The translations under genes and the position numbers were made by a program. Positions 25,101 to 38,600 of a DNA stretch of 64,000 nt are shown piece after piece. The DNA comes from Strigops habroptila (taxonomy: Eukaryota; Chordata; Aves; Psittaciformes; Psittacidae). The stretch's first letter is position 1. Every line of letters begins with the position of its first letter. The notes under the pieces were generated by a model, which saw nothing but the letters and a program-made list of their open reading frames with translations, was not told where the DNA came from and did not search any database. The stretch lies in NCBI RefSeq assembly GCF_004027225.2, contig NC_044283.2:37516207-37580206 (forward strand). Direction: 5' to 3'.

Positions 25101-26437
25101 ACGTATCTCAGTTACACAGCTTCCATCTGTATTCATCAGGTCATTATCAGCAGTGCAGGGAATTTAAAAAATAAGTATGAATATTCAAAGTAGTAACAAA
25201 CATAACTCTTAACAGTCTGTAGTTCTGGAGCTGCTTTTCATACTGGAAAAATACAAAGACTTAGGACAGTTTCTTTAAACTTGAAAATATTATTTTCTTC
25301 TATTTTAATACTATGCTTATTTAAGGACAAATAGAGAAAAAACTTTAAAAGAAACTTCATAAATTCTTTAGTATCAAGATAGTGCAAACGCATAGGCCTC
25401 GTTTATTTTGTTGCTCTCAGCTATGCTTTCATTTCTTCTGAGCTATCAGCTAGTGAAATGCTGACTTTTGGCTTGTTATCTCCATTCCACTCTTATGTTT
25501 CCATGCTGGTGAACTGCATAGCTTGAAAATGAATGAAATCTATTCTGTTTCTCTGCAGAAGGAGAAAGCATCCTTTGGGTCAGAATGCCAATGACGTACC
25601 CTAGTAAGCTCTCTGCTCCTGACACTGGTTCAAGGTTAATCAGCTCAGCTTTAGCCCAGAGCATCATTCTGCATGCTTAATTGCTCTTTATTTTCCTTCT
25701 CCCCAGTTTATAGTAAACTTTTCTTCCTGATAGGGGCCACCTTTTTCATACAGTTAGTGCACTGAGGACCACAGCAGATTTGGTTTATCTGAATAACTTG
25801 TTGCAATCAAAAAGCTAAATGAGACCTTTTCACTCCTTGTAAATGAGAGGTAGAATATGCAGCCAAAATTCATAAGATTATATGCATTTTAGTGAGCTCT
25901 CCCAGCTCATCTTAATCTGTTCTACCAGTTAAAGAAAGCAGTACTGAGATGACAGTTTTCAGTTTGTGAAACTGGGTTATGAAACTCCTGCAACAGAAGC
26001 ATAAAAATGTTCATGTGAGTGAAGCAAACCTGTGGGAGACATGAAATAATTTTTTTAATGAACATATGTCATACCTCTGGCTCTGTGAGGCAGTACACTT
26101 ACTTAGATAAACTGATTGTCGATACAACTGCCGTTTTGTAATAACTTTACCAAATACCAACTATTGCCTTTCAACAGATAGGGTAAAAGCAACAAAACAA
26201 AGATCTCATCAAAGACCTTCCCAAGGTGGTTCCAGTAGCAAGCAGCTTCAGTAGGTACAAATGTTGGACCTTCATCCAATATATGAATTCTCAGTAAGAG
26301 TACACAGCTAAAAAAACCAAAATGTGTCACAGCAATAATTTACATCATGCTTGGTAATTCTAAGGAATGAAATTGTTGTGAAATAATGAAGGTATCAAAA
26401 GTTGTATTATCAGATTAAAAAACAGGCTCTTTTTTTT

Positions 26438-26463
26438 AGCCGGTAATTTATAAATTACTGGCT
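26438..26463. repeat. Near-perfect 26-bp palindrome
   Basis: The centre lies between 26450 and 26451. Thirteen bases on each side pair, with one G-T pair (26442 with 26459). The core is GTAATTTATAAATTAC flanked by GCC and GGC. It follows a T-run. Confidence 0.7.
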
Positions 26464-28051
26464 TAGAGATAATGTTTTGTGAAAATTATTAAGATATCAT
26501 TTAAGATTCTGGACTGAGATACAAAATATCTGAAACTGATTATCTGTATCATTTACTCACTTTGTCTTGATTTTCTTCTGTGAAAAGCCATATAGGACAT
26601 GCATAAGCTTTCATGTCTCCTATCCACGTTTATTGCTTTAGTAAGTTATAGTTTTTACATTTCTCTAATGAGAATCTCTTCATAACTGAGGCCTCTAGAT
26701 ACTAAGGAAAGATGAAGTATGCCAGGGAATACTTACTGATTTGTAAATAAGTAAATAAATAGAACAATGAATTGCAGCCAGTAAGTGTTCTTTGCTATTA
26801 AAGGTGGAATAAAAGATGATTGAAGTATCTTGTCTGTCCCCTTTTAGTTTCTAATCAAATATTTTATTTAAATGAGCAAAACTAAAGGAGTTGCAATCAT
26901 TATGCATATGGCATATGTGTTGTTAAAATGAAGAGTGACAGACCTTTGATTTTCAGCAGTGACATAATCTAAGGCAGAATGCTGTGATATACATATGGTG
27001 GATGTCTGTGCAGTATGGCAAAGGAAGGAACAGTTCAGAAAGTTGTTAAATTCAAGCCCTTCAGAAGAACTGAATTTCTTAGTAATAATAGAACTGTGAT
27101 ATGAAAAGATCAGGACAGATATGATTCTACTGGGGATCACTGTCTCTTTTTATTCATTTTACAGAAGTGATACACAACAATGACAAATTGGCCTACGTTT
27201 GCTTGCTTGTTTGTTTAAAAGAAAAAAAAAGAAAAGGCTTTTTCTTCAGATGAATGGATGTTTTATTTTGGGAAGGTAACTGCAATGTTTTCAGCTAATG
27301 AAATGACAAAAAAATTTGTTCTGTCTTTGGCAGCAGAAGACATGGACTTTCTACTAACAGCAAATGATGGAATAGAACCCAAATACAAAGACAATTTCAG
27401 GCTGAGGCATAAATTGAGATCAGCAAACCTAACTCTTAATAGAAGTATTCTCAGAAGACTGTTCCTTAAATGTATCTGCCTTCCTTGAATACATTTGCAA
27501 ATGTATTCACGCAAAGAGGGGCTCTTGGTATCTTCCCCACTGATGCATGAGATATGGTCCATCATGTCACACTGGTCCTAGTCTTACCTGGAACTGTAAG
27601 GACCACTGCAATGTAACTTATCTTAGTGGAAAGAATATACTGCGATGAGTTCTGCACATATAGCTAGATTTATTTCTGTTACTTAAGCTATTTTGTTTGA
27701 ATCTTGTTTATAGATCTTTCACACTCTCTGCTGACAAGATGTATGCTTAGATTAATTTTTAAAATAAGCAACCTTCTTCATGCCCCTTACTTTGTTGCAA
27801 GTTTGAAGTCCTCTAAAATGGCAGCTCCTGAAATCATGTGATATGAATAAAATCTCAGTAGCTGAATTACAAAAGCAAAGTTTGGTCTTCATGATTTCAG
27901 TGAAAAAGTTATTTTTCAGATTACATATATAATGTGCTCTATCAGTAGAATATGGGTTATACGGAGGCTCTGACGGTGCTGGTGAGACTTTCAGCATGCA
28001 TATGCCCTATCCTCATATTGCCTTGCATACTTCCAAATAACTTGAAATGCT

Positions 28052-28072
28052 GGGGGTGGGAGGGTGGGGGGG
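28052..28072 (+). other. Canonical G-quadruplex motif
   Basis: G-runs at 28052-28056, 28058-28060, 28062-28064 and 28066-28072 are separated by single bases T, A and T. Loops of one base are the most stable known arrangement. It is on the sense strand of the GPM6A intron, so the pre-mRNA would carry it too. Confidence 0.8.
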
Positions 28073-30157
28073 TAGTTTGTTTTGGTTTGTGCTGTGTTTG
28101 ATTTTTATTTCTTCTTCTGTGGTAAAAAGAGTAGCCCTCAGCCTTCGGTATTTTAGTTTTTGTGTCAAAGAACATGATGTACTGGGCCTTTGCCTCTAAT
28201 GTGAGAATAACAATGAAGAGTAGTTCTGCTTTCCTTGGGGTCAACAACAAATGTCAAGATTGTAATGACTGAAAGCAATGTCAACTATTAGAAACTTCCC
28301 TAGATATAAAAGTAAGAAGGAAGGATTTATTACAAATGAGACAGATGAAGTGTGAGACATGAAGGTCTCTGAAGTTAGGTTGTCTAATACGTAGGTTGAG
28401 GAAAAGTGGGGTTTTGAAGATAAAAAGAACTTTATCTTCAACAACCAGTCAAGAATTGTAATAGCAGGGTAAGCTCGCTAGCGATTAATGATAATGCTAA
28501 GTCAGTGGAACCACATGTAAGTTATCAGGTCACGCTGGATGACTTTCAGGAATGACATGATATTCATCAACCAGTTACATTATAAATGTTGCATACAGTA
28601 TTCAAAGAGGAATATTATTAGTGGTATTTGGGGGGATTTTTGTCTTTCTTGGGACTGCTTTCCTCTAAAACAAGCTTTAGATCTACAAAGTCAGTTATTT
28701 AAAAAAAAAAAAAAATCAAACCAATAAAATTTATGGCTATATATTCAACATCTTGAGAGGATAGAGACAATGTAAAAATTTTTTTAAAGCAGCTAAAACA
28801 GTTTTCATACCCACAGATTACAATGGCTTTTTAATGTCAGTATCCTGAAATGTTGTACAATTGAGTATTTGATTCTGCTAGGAATGGGGTGATTGTGTGT
28901 GAAGGGTATACGAAAAGAAGAAGGAAAGAGAAAGTCACGTATTTCAAACTATTTCAACTTTTTCAAGCAAGCAGTATTCAAAGGAAAGCTTTGAATTAAT
29001 TTTGTACAAATTTGATACAAGCCTAGGAAATTGTATTTATTAATTAAAATATTTTAGAAAAGCTTATTCTTTTCAAAATTCTATCTGATCTCATGACATT
29101 TTCTTGGGAAGGTTTACCCTGGGTTTGTATTGTTTTGTTTTGTTTTGTTTTTTTAAATACGTAAGTGTAGTGCTTTCTTTATATCTTGACATGCATAGAA
29201 AACTGTTTGGCCATGAGTAAACACCGCTATTCCTGAGAGACAGATATATTGCTGGAAGTGGCAGTGTATAATGCACAGATTGGTTTAGTCAGGAAAAGTG
29301 CTTTTCTGAGTCCCAAGTAGAGGCAGGTGAAGTAGTAGTAAAAGGTACTCAGAAGATGAATGTATGTGACGTGTGAGCTTGCACTCTTGGGCTACAGCAC
29401 ATGGTAGGTTGTACTAGTTGTGCAATAACTATTGTACTTTCTGAATATAATTGTATTGTAATTGCTATAAAAGCAGTGTGTATACCATTTCACAGAACAG
29501 TTTTCTCAGTTCTGTGGAAAAGCTGAGTCCTGTAAATGATGAAGAATAGAGCTTCAAGAAAATAATTTGAGGAAAAAATGCATTTTGTAGAATATCTGCC
29601 TTTGTCGTGGAGCAAGCATTAGGCTATAGCATTTCAGAGTCATATAAAACAGACCTGTAAGGCTTCCTGTGCTAGCAGCAAGGGTAGAGCACCGTTGTAT
29701 GTTGGTATTCCTTGCCAGGAGAAGTTAGGAGAGAGGAAAATGGAAAGTGATTGCAGCTTTCTCATGCTCCACAGTTCAGCAAAGCCAAGTAGATCTGGGG
29801 GTGAACTAGTCTGGAGAAAATAAATGATTACTGTTATTCATTACCACTGGAGAACAAAAGAGCAACAAAAGAGTGAAGAGGACTTTAATCATGAGGGAAT
29901 TTTGAGCAGCTATGCAGTACATAGGGTGGCTGCTACCTGGAGTTGTACAACATGTCTGATCACATTTTCAAAATTTCCAAGGACTAAGTAATAGGGATTA
30001 AATGAAAATATCAGTTTTAATGACAGAAATGAATGAAACTTCTTGAAAATGTGAAGTGGGTGTATTCTGGGGGTTCAGGAACCAAAAAACAAGTGAAAGA
30101 ACAGAAAAACCTTTAACACCCCCTTGCTTTCTCTCCCTTTAACTCCCCTCCCCCCCA

Positions 30158-30263
30158 GAAAAAAAACAAAAACCAACAACAAAATAAAACCAACCAACCA
30201 ACCAAAAAAACCCCATGAACAAAAAACCAACCGAACAAAAAACCAACCAAACAAAATACCCCA
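30158..30263. repeat. A/C-rich island
   Basis: About 105 bases composed almost only of A and C (AAAACAAAAACC, CCAACCAACC, AAAAAACCCC), preceded by a C-rich run. Same composition type as the 8247 island. Confidence 0.85.
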
Positions 30264-31632
30264 AAGTATTTAAAGTGGCATATGGGGCCTGATTTTCCTG
30301 TTTTACAGTTCATAGCAATTAATAGTCTTATACAGTTAATTATTTTGTGATAACAGGCTTGTGACCCCATTGCAGCTGCTGCTTGAGTGAGAGCTGTCCT
30401 TTAGCTGTTCCTTTCACATGAATCCCATGTTCTCTGGCTCCTAGAGTAGGTAATAACTGGGTTGTTCAGAATATGTAGTTGGAGGCTTTGTGTCTAGGGA
30501 TGAGGTAAAATGCAGTGCGTGGATAGAGACAAAGTGTATAGTGTTAGGTCATTATACCAGTTCAGTGAAGACTTGCAGCAGCTGGATAGTGAAGTACGTC
30601 TGATGTATCAAAGACTGTCAGGGATGTATGGTTTTACATGGCATGTGAGGCTGAATAGCTGCTGGAATTGCCAGTGACTGGCAAGTGAGGTAACTAGATG
30701 GATTGGGAGTTTTTATTGTAGAAAGGGAGTTGTTAGGACAGGATGGCCTCCATCTTTTATTCTGTGGCTAGAGGGGATGTGGTATGATATCTACATGATA
30801 CTTTACTCCTGATATTTCCTATCAAAGCAAGAAGCTGAGCAAAGAAAAACAGAATCACTTTTTAGCTAGGAGGCGTTTCTGTAACAGTTACGCTAGATCT
30901 GTGCAAAGCTGTTGGGGCGGCCTTGGCACTGAGACTTTAGCCAGAGTGGAAGCCTTGAGGACTTTAGCATTTCCCCAAGGCAACAACAGAAGAGAGACAG
31001 AAAATGCTGTGTCTGCTTCTAGCTGAAAAGTTCCCACGAACTCTTAGTCCTTTATCACTAGCTACCTGACAGTGCTGCGTAGGATGGTCACATTAATTTT
31101 TATAAAAACATTGCTTTGCTTTGGGCAGTAGCTTAAGTATAGTCCAGTGCTAAAGCTGTTCTTTGGTGATACTTGCCAAAAGCTGAGTGCAGCAAGTGCA
31201 ATCAATCATAAAATGTTCCTTTTTTGTACTGAATTCTCTCATGTTTACTGCCCTCAGTCTTTGGCTTTGAGAAATGCACAGTGTCAGGAAGCATTTGTTA
31301 CTGTTGAAAGTATTTTGCCACTATTTCTCATGGAAATAAGAGGCGTTGGACTGGGATCTGCTGGGAGTTTTCCTGCTAACTAGGAAGAGAGGCCACGCTT
31401 GCGTAGGGGAGGCGAGGGCTACCTAACTACCTAACAGTGAAAGCATACAGTAGAGTCTGATTTTTCCCTTCCAGATGTGGCTTGAGAAGTGGAGAGAAAG
31501 CTGAAGTAGTGCTTTCTTCCCTTCTAAAGTGATCCTGTGGGTATGGATGCCAAACTATATTTGGAAAGCTTCCGTGGAGGCAAAAATTATGAAATCATTA
31601 TTTCACACTGATTCTTATTTAAGGATGTGTTG

Positions 31633-31973
31633 AGAATCATAGAATCATCTAAAAGTTAGGGTTGGAAGGGACCTTTAAGATAATCTAATTCCAATCCCCC
31701 TGCCACAGGCAGGGACACCTTCCACTAGAACAGGTTGCTCAAAGCTCCGTCTAGCCTGGCCTTGAATGCTACCAGGGATGGGGCAGCCACAGCTTCTCTG
31801 GGCAACCTGTGCCAGTGACTCACTATTCTTAGCAAAGAATTTCTTCCTAATGTCTAATCTAAATCTACTCTCTTTTAATTTAAAGCTATTTTCCCCATTG
31901 TCCTATCCCTGCATCCCTTTGTAAAAAGTCTCTCCAGCTTTCCTGTAGTCCCCCTTTAGGTACTGGAAGACTG
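31633..31973 (-). mobile_element. CR1 LINE 3' end, reverse orientation, decayed
   Basis: It starts with AGAATCATAGAATCATC and follows the CR1 3' order: GGTTGGAAGGGACCT, CCCCCTGCCACAGGCAGGGA, GGCCTTGAATGC, AAGAATTTCTTCCTAATGTC and TTTAGGTACTGGAAGACTG. It is 5'-truncated at about 31973. Substitutions and small indels disrupt the coding part, so it is older than the copy at 20417. Confidence 0.9.
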
Positions 31974-34900
31974 TATCTTGTATTTACTGACGGATGTAAA
32001 GCAGATGATCTTGGGGAGGGAAAACTGGAAGCTTCTTCAGTCCTGCAATCAAGGACAGCAGACAGAGCTCTGCAAATTCTTGGAGAATTGCCAAGAGTTG
32101 GGAATCATGGTGAGCATTTTGTAAACCAGCAGCTTACTCCCTCTTCAGCAGAGCACCATAGGTTTTGCAGTGAGTACAGGATAATTCTTCCGATATCCCA
32201 TTTTGCAGAGATGCAGGAGAAGCTACCCTATGCTCCAAATGACATGGACTGGACTCCTGACAGCATTTGTTCCACAGACAAAACAAATCTCCTCTGAGTC
32301 TATGTGTGTGTACCACAGATTTCATGGGCCAAATCTGTGGGAATTTTGGGGAATGAGACTACACATATCTCGTTGCCATTTTCAAGTCCCTCCTTTAAAG
32401 CCTAAGACATCCTAAAGTGGTTCAAGAAAAGCTTGTTAGGTTTCCCACCCCTGAGGACAAATTAATATATCTTCCTTTGACTTCACTCTTTGCAATAGTG
32501 GGAGATCTTTTGGCTGTAACTTTAAAGATTGCAGCCTAGAGGGAAAACATGCATAGCCAATTTCATGCTTAATAATTGATTCTGAAAAAAAAGAAAATAA
32601 AACCAGTGTTTTATGTTGGAAAATGTTGGCATAATGATGGAAACCCCTACATTTGAAGGAAATTGAGTGTAAGGAAGAGGAGAAAAGAGTGGAAACAGCA
32701 AATTAGCACAAGTGTATATCTGTATTACTGGTGTGTAGTATCTGTGAGGAATGAGAGATTATGGCTTTGAGAAAAGATCTATTATGTGAAGTATTAATAA
32801 TGTATGTGGTTTTATAATATTCTGATATTTTGAACAGCAAATATAGGGATGAATTTGCTGTGTAGGGAACAAGGCAAGATAATAAGCAAAGATAATCCTC
32901 CTGGGAGATAAAAAGGAGAGCTCCTATGTTACTTCTGTGTGGCATAGTAGCACAGTGGCCTAGGGAGCACTTCAAAAATATAACAGATTTGGGATTTAAT
33001 TTTGGGGAAAAAAAGCTAGAAGTGCCCATAGGAAGGACTGAGTGCTCAGTAGCACGGATATAAAGAATGTGCGCGGGAAAGGTGGCTGGAAGTGAAAGGG
33101 CTGCGTGTCATTCACCATCTCTGTAAGCTATCTGAACTATTAGAAAATACTACAGGGATATTATCTATAATCTAGAATTGCAGTTTTTACCACTTACTGA
33201 TGTTGAATTTCCTACATTAAAGTTCTCTCCTTTACGTTTGAGTGGTATCCATGATCTCAGGCAAGCACAAGGAACGTTTTCATTCCCCCTCATACCCCTG
33301 ACTGTAAGTTTTAAAAAACAAAAAACTTATGTTATATGGACACTATAGGTGTCTGCAAGCCATGTCAGGTTTGGACATGTTTCAAGATGTGAAGTGATAC
33401 CCACTCTTAGGTGTTAATCAGTAAGGTATTTCTGCTGGAGGCAGGAAATGGAGAAGCAGTCCCAGGATTTTGATAATCTCAGATTGCTGCAGTATGGATT
33501 CTTATAGCCAGGCAACTAATACGCATATAGAAAATATTAGGAGTAAACATATAAATAAACCCTTGGTAGTTTAAAAAATAGCCTGTTCTACAGATACTGC
33601 AGAAGGCTGCAGCTATTTTTTGCTCTCTGCATGGCTCCTCAGATAATGCCATGTGGTAACTGGTGACACATGCCTTTAAAAAAATTGTTGACTTTCGTTT
33701 AATGTGACAGGGTAATATTGCTAGGAAATTACAGAATGTACATTAAATATATATTTTTGCGTTTGGTAATATTCCATTATATATATTTAGTTCTCCTTAT
33801 AGTTGCTATTCTCTTCCAGCAAATTATTTATATTGGAATAACCTATTTGCAGGGAATAGAAGGGGGAGAAGCTTTTTGAGCATTGCTGTCATAATATATT
33901 TGTGAAGGGGCAGAACGGCATGGGAAATCTGTAACTAACCTGCATACAGTTAATTTAAAAATATAAATCCATGATCTAACTATGTTGCAGAAATCACTGT
34001 GGGTTTTTTTTTTTTATTTGCTCCTATGATGTCCATCTGTACAAATACATTCTAAATTACTTTTTTATAGCTTGGAAGAACATTTTTATGTTTTAATTCT
34101 GACCAGTTCTAGCCAAGGATGCAATATACAAAAGATTTAATTCCCATTGCTCTTACAGCAGTATTGGCGTAGGTTTGTGAACATAGTTAAAAAAACAAAC
34201 ACACAAATGATGAATGCAGGTTATTATGGTAGAAACGTCTCCTTTAAAGCAACAAATACATTGGAGGATTAAAACATATCACAGCTAACTCTGTTTATAG
34301 TGTTCTGGCCTTTCAAACTGACTAAGATTTTGTTCCAGACATCTTTGTAGTTCAGTCTCTGGGATTTAATCTCTCTAATGTGTTACACTCGCTATTGTCC
34401 CAGTGAATTTGTTGACAGACAGTAATTGGGTCACTGCATTGAGATGCCCGATGTAAGCTCCGAGTTCTCCCTGCTCGTTGGCAAGGCAACCACAGTGGTC
34501 CAGGAAACATGCGCAGAGTGGGCTCCTGGCCTGCCTCTCTCAAATCGTGTCACTGGAGGGCAGGGAGGAAAAATCTCTTGGATGCTGGGACAGGCAGTGG
34601 ATTCTTCTCAATTTTTTTAATGTGTGCATTGTCTTTCATTAATGGGGGCATGGGGATAGAAATTCAAACTTACAAATAAAAGGAAGCAGTGTGCAGCAAT
34701 TGAAACTATAGATTATGGCTTTGTTCTTAAGTCTTTGGATATTATTTTAGTGTGCAGGGATTGAATACATTATACATCAGTTTGATCTAGTTGCTCTAAT
34801 GTATGACAGAAGAAACATAAATATTTCATAACTCCTTTAGGTCTTGCTCTGGTTTTCCATTTTCTTCCCCCCCCACTTCCACAACTCCCTATAGAGAAGA

Positions 34901-35569
34901 TACTGATATATATGTATATATATATACAGCATTGATAAAGTGCTGAATTCCATGAATCTATAAATAAACAGAATTCCACATGTGTTGGAATTCTTATTTA
35001 TGGTACTCGTTGACACTCTTATTGACTGTTTTTTGGTTTTGTTTTTTTTTCGGGAGGGAGGGCATGTTTGGGAGGGGCATAAAAAAGGAGATAAAATCCA
35101 GAGACTCAGTTTCACTGTCCATTGTATATTGCTTTTTCTGTTTCCTTGGGCTGTTTGAAAGAAGCAGTTTGGAGACAGTTTTATCTAGAAGCATACCAAA
35201 TGCTGATAAGGGAAAAAAGAGAACTTTTTGGTTTTTTCCAAGCTAAACAAACTCTACAATTTCTTCTACTTTTTGTTCAGTCTGATCTAGATTGTGACAA
35301 ATCACATGATGAAATAACGAATAAGACAAACAAGAAAATAAATACAAACTCTTGTGCAAGCACTGAATTTTTCATTTTCAGAGGCCTCATTCTCATGCAC
35401 ACTATTTTTCATAGATTATATCACCTCCTCTTTGGCTTAAAAATCTCTTCAAACCTAGAGTTTTTAAGTGATGAGAAAATAAGTAACTGAAAGTAAATTA
35501 GTTTCAATAGTTTAAATTTTTTTAGTGTTGGTGAAGGTGTTAGAATAGGATACTATTCTGCACTAGAGT

Positions 35570-35670
35570 ATGCTAATAGTAATTAGTGTGAGAAATAATA
35601 CAGCAATAGCAATATTAGTAATATCACAGTAATAAGTAGTAGTTATAGTATGACATAGTAATGTGATAGT
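35570..35670. repeat. Degenerate AGTAAT/ATAGTA-rich stretch
   Basis: Many imperfect copies of AGTAAT, ATAGTA and AATATTAGTA occur over about 100 bases, consistent with a decayed hexanucleotide or trinucleotide repeat. Confidence 0.5.
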
Positions 35671-38600
35671 ACGTTCTCAAGAAGGAATGATGTAGATGCA
35701 TCTTCTGTAGGTATTTTGAAAATTTTGTTTGCTTTAGTATATGCAGATGTTATAATGGTATTTGAAAATAAAGCTGAAGTGAGTCATACACCTGGGATTA
35801 AAGTCTTATCTGCAGTGGCATATTCTTGCTATCCTTACAGACAGCAGCTGAACTCCAGTTAAGTAAAAACCACCTGTGCAAAACCAGCTTGATTTCCAGT
35901 TCCCACAAAATGGACTCTACATGTTTGCATAATTAATAACAATGAAACTTAGGAGCAAGTGGAGCCATGTGATTTTTTTACTTAAGTAAAATAAACTTGG
36001 ATTTTGTGCCTATGCAAAAATTTCAAACAAGGAAAGAGAAAATCCATCACATCTTATTGAAAAGGAATTCTGCTCTGTCCATCAATATATTTGAAAGTGT
36101 GGGGGGAAAAGTTATGTGAAATTAGTTGAAGGCTTCAAACATATAATTAGTAAAACAGTTTCTACTCTTTTAAAGTACAGCTTTCTCATTATTGTCACAA
36201 TCTCTTGAAGCAATATTGTTCTGATTTAAGTAAGTAGAAATTTAAGGGAAATGCTGCATAGTGGAGATGCTTATGGAGAGATAAGTTAGGAGACTTCATT
36301 TGCATGTAAAGGAGATGGGAGTTACCAGAGTTCTTCATGGTGGTTTTAGTAGCTTTTTTCAAATGGCAAGAAGCTTCAAAACTTCCACAAAGATAAACCA
36401 AATTGCTAGCACTTTCTATTTATTTGCTTGAGTTCAATAGTGATGAACATTTATATTGTTACTATAAGTTAAATATTTTGGTTCAGACAGAAAAATCTGG
36501 AGTAGAAATAACTGCCTTTTTATCTTGATCTTTACTATAGGTTACTTTAAACCAGACACCCAACATTCAAAAGACATCAGCAATAATTACATTCATACCA
36601 GTTTCTGAAAAGTAATCCATGCACAGAGGAAACTTGAATTTGAACATCCACAAGTTCATAGTAAAATAATTAATTGGTAAAACCATCTCTTTTTTGTAAA
36701 ATAGGAGCACCGTACAGAGTTGAGGGTCACACTGTGTTCTGTAGCTATGGAGTTTTTAAAAAATGTATTCAGGTAGGAATTCCCACAATTATTTTCTCAA
36801 GGCAGCTGCCATAGAGCTGGTTACAGTAGCAGCAGCCTGCTTCCTTTTGCCATCCATGCTAACCTAACAAAAGGAGCCAGATTTCCCTGTATCTTTCACA
36901 TAGGTCTGTTATTCAAAACAAAACTAGGAACACCAATGTCGTAGTGTTGGACACCTGAACCTCATATAGCATGCAACTCTTGTTACCTTCACAACTTGTA
37001 TGCTTCTCATCCTCATCAGCTGATCAACAGCAATTGCTTCTGCTGAAGGGAAAACTCACACTGTGTGGTAAACACTTCACACTTTGTGTTTTGGGCCTGC
37101 AGATGTTTCAAAAGTAGCACAAAAAAATACAGTTTGGAAATAGCTAGACATACTGCTGTTCAGTTTGACTCATGTAGTCCTGTGATTCTAACTCTTTTGT
37201 CCTTGTGGCTAAGGGCTCAGTGCTGCTTTTATAGAAATTAATGATAAACTGCACAGACTTCACTGCTATATAGTCAGATCTTAAACTATCTGCCTCTGCA
37301 GTGCTTTAAATTTCTTCAGGTCCAGAAATAAATACATCATATTTCATTGGAACATGTTAAAGAATGTGAGAGACAGAGCTATAGAAAAGCCAGGGACAGT
37401 AAATAAAATCTTCTAGAACTTCAGCCATTTACAGGAGTGACTTGGATTTCTAGAGGCTGTGCTTAAGAAGTTTATTTTCAAGTGCATGCACAAGACGGTA
37501 GAGGAATACGGTGCAGTCTTAAATCTCTCAGCTTCCCCTGCTTTTATTTCCTGCTTGTAACACTGTAATTTTCACTCTGTGATGCACATTTTCCAAAATG
37601 AACTTTTGATTGTCAGAAGACTTGGGAATTCGATTTTATTCAGCTACCTTTTTTTCCTTTAGACAGTGTATTTGGAGATAGCTAGTACCTGTGGAAAGTA
37701 TATCTTAAATAGTCACTGGGTATCTGTTTTAACAGATGGACTGCAGTGAGCATACGTGAAACTGGTGCCAACTCACAGTCAGCAAAGTGTGTCACGTATA
37801 AGGATATCTTTAAGAGGTTAAAGAAAAATAACTTTCTCCCACACCAAAAATGCCCTGGTCCCCCAAGCCAAATAAGCCTAAAAATCCTACCACTTTAATT
37901 TTTTACAAATCATTTACTGCATAATGAAATAAGATGACATAGTTTTTTTCAGAAAGAGCAGAAATGTATTTTCATCTGGAAATTATTTTGATTAAATATT
38001 TTACCGATAAGTCAAGATGAAAGGTACACATTTTTCTTGGTCTGGCTGTCATGTCTTTTGGACAGAGACATTTAAAATACTGCAAAGAGATGTGGTGAAG
38101 ATCCTTCTATTGCCTGAGATGTGGCAAGGCAAGACTTCCTACAGAGTCTGTTCCAATTATGTTCGTTCTGTGGTTTTGAAAGTGCCGGATATAACTTCCA
38201 CTGCATTCCTGGGGAAATAGCACATAGCCTAATAGACTGAAGCATCACAGAGACTATTTACATTTTTCTGTATTTTAAGATCTTGCAGAGTTAATGGAAT
38301 GCCACTAAAGCATCTCTCTCCACATTTCCTATTTGCATAGTCAGGAGTGTTATTGTAACGCAACCTACGTTTGTCTTTTATATGAGTTTCTTTATGTGTA
38401 ATGGGACAGAATAAAAGCTGAAGCTGAAAAATATGAAGGAAATGGGACGAAAAGCAGTTCTTCTTACTGTGATCTTTCTGCAGTAGAAATGTTGGGACCT
38501 TTCCATAATTTTGTCAGGGTTTGTACGCAGAAGAAAATGTGAAGGCATTTACTCTATTTCAACATGCCACTTTAAATCACAGGTATGTTAGCTGTGCATT

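Larger units (their letters stand above)
21184..31632 (+). other. GPM6A: GPM6A intron 1, gene-free stretch
   Basis: No exon supported. It holds the 21847-21889 short tandem repeat, a G/T island (22077-22160), a near-perfect 26-bp palindrome (26438-26463), a canonical G-quadruplex motif (28052-28072), a short (GTTTT)n run near 29127-29151 and an A/C island (30158-30263). The frame at 22087-22581 begins in the G/T island at a non-ATG codon and is rejected. Confidence 0.55.

Noticed and set aside
35122..35490. 122-codon frame on the plus strand
   Set aside because: No recognised family and no exon signals.
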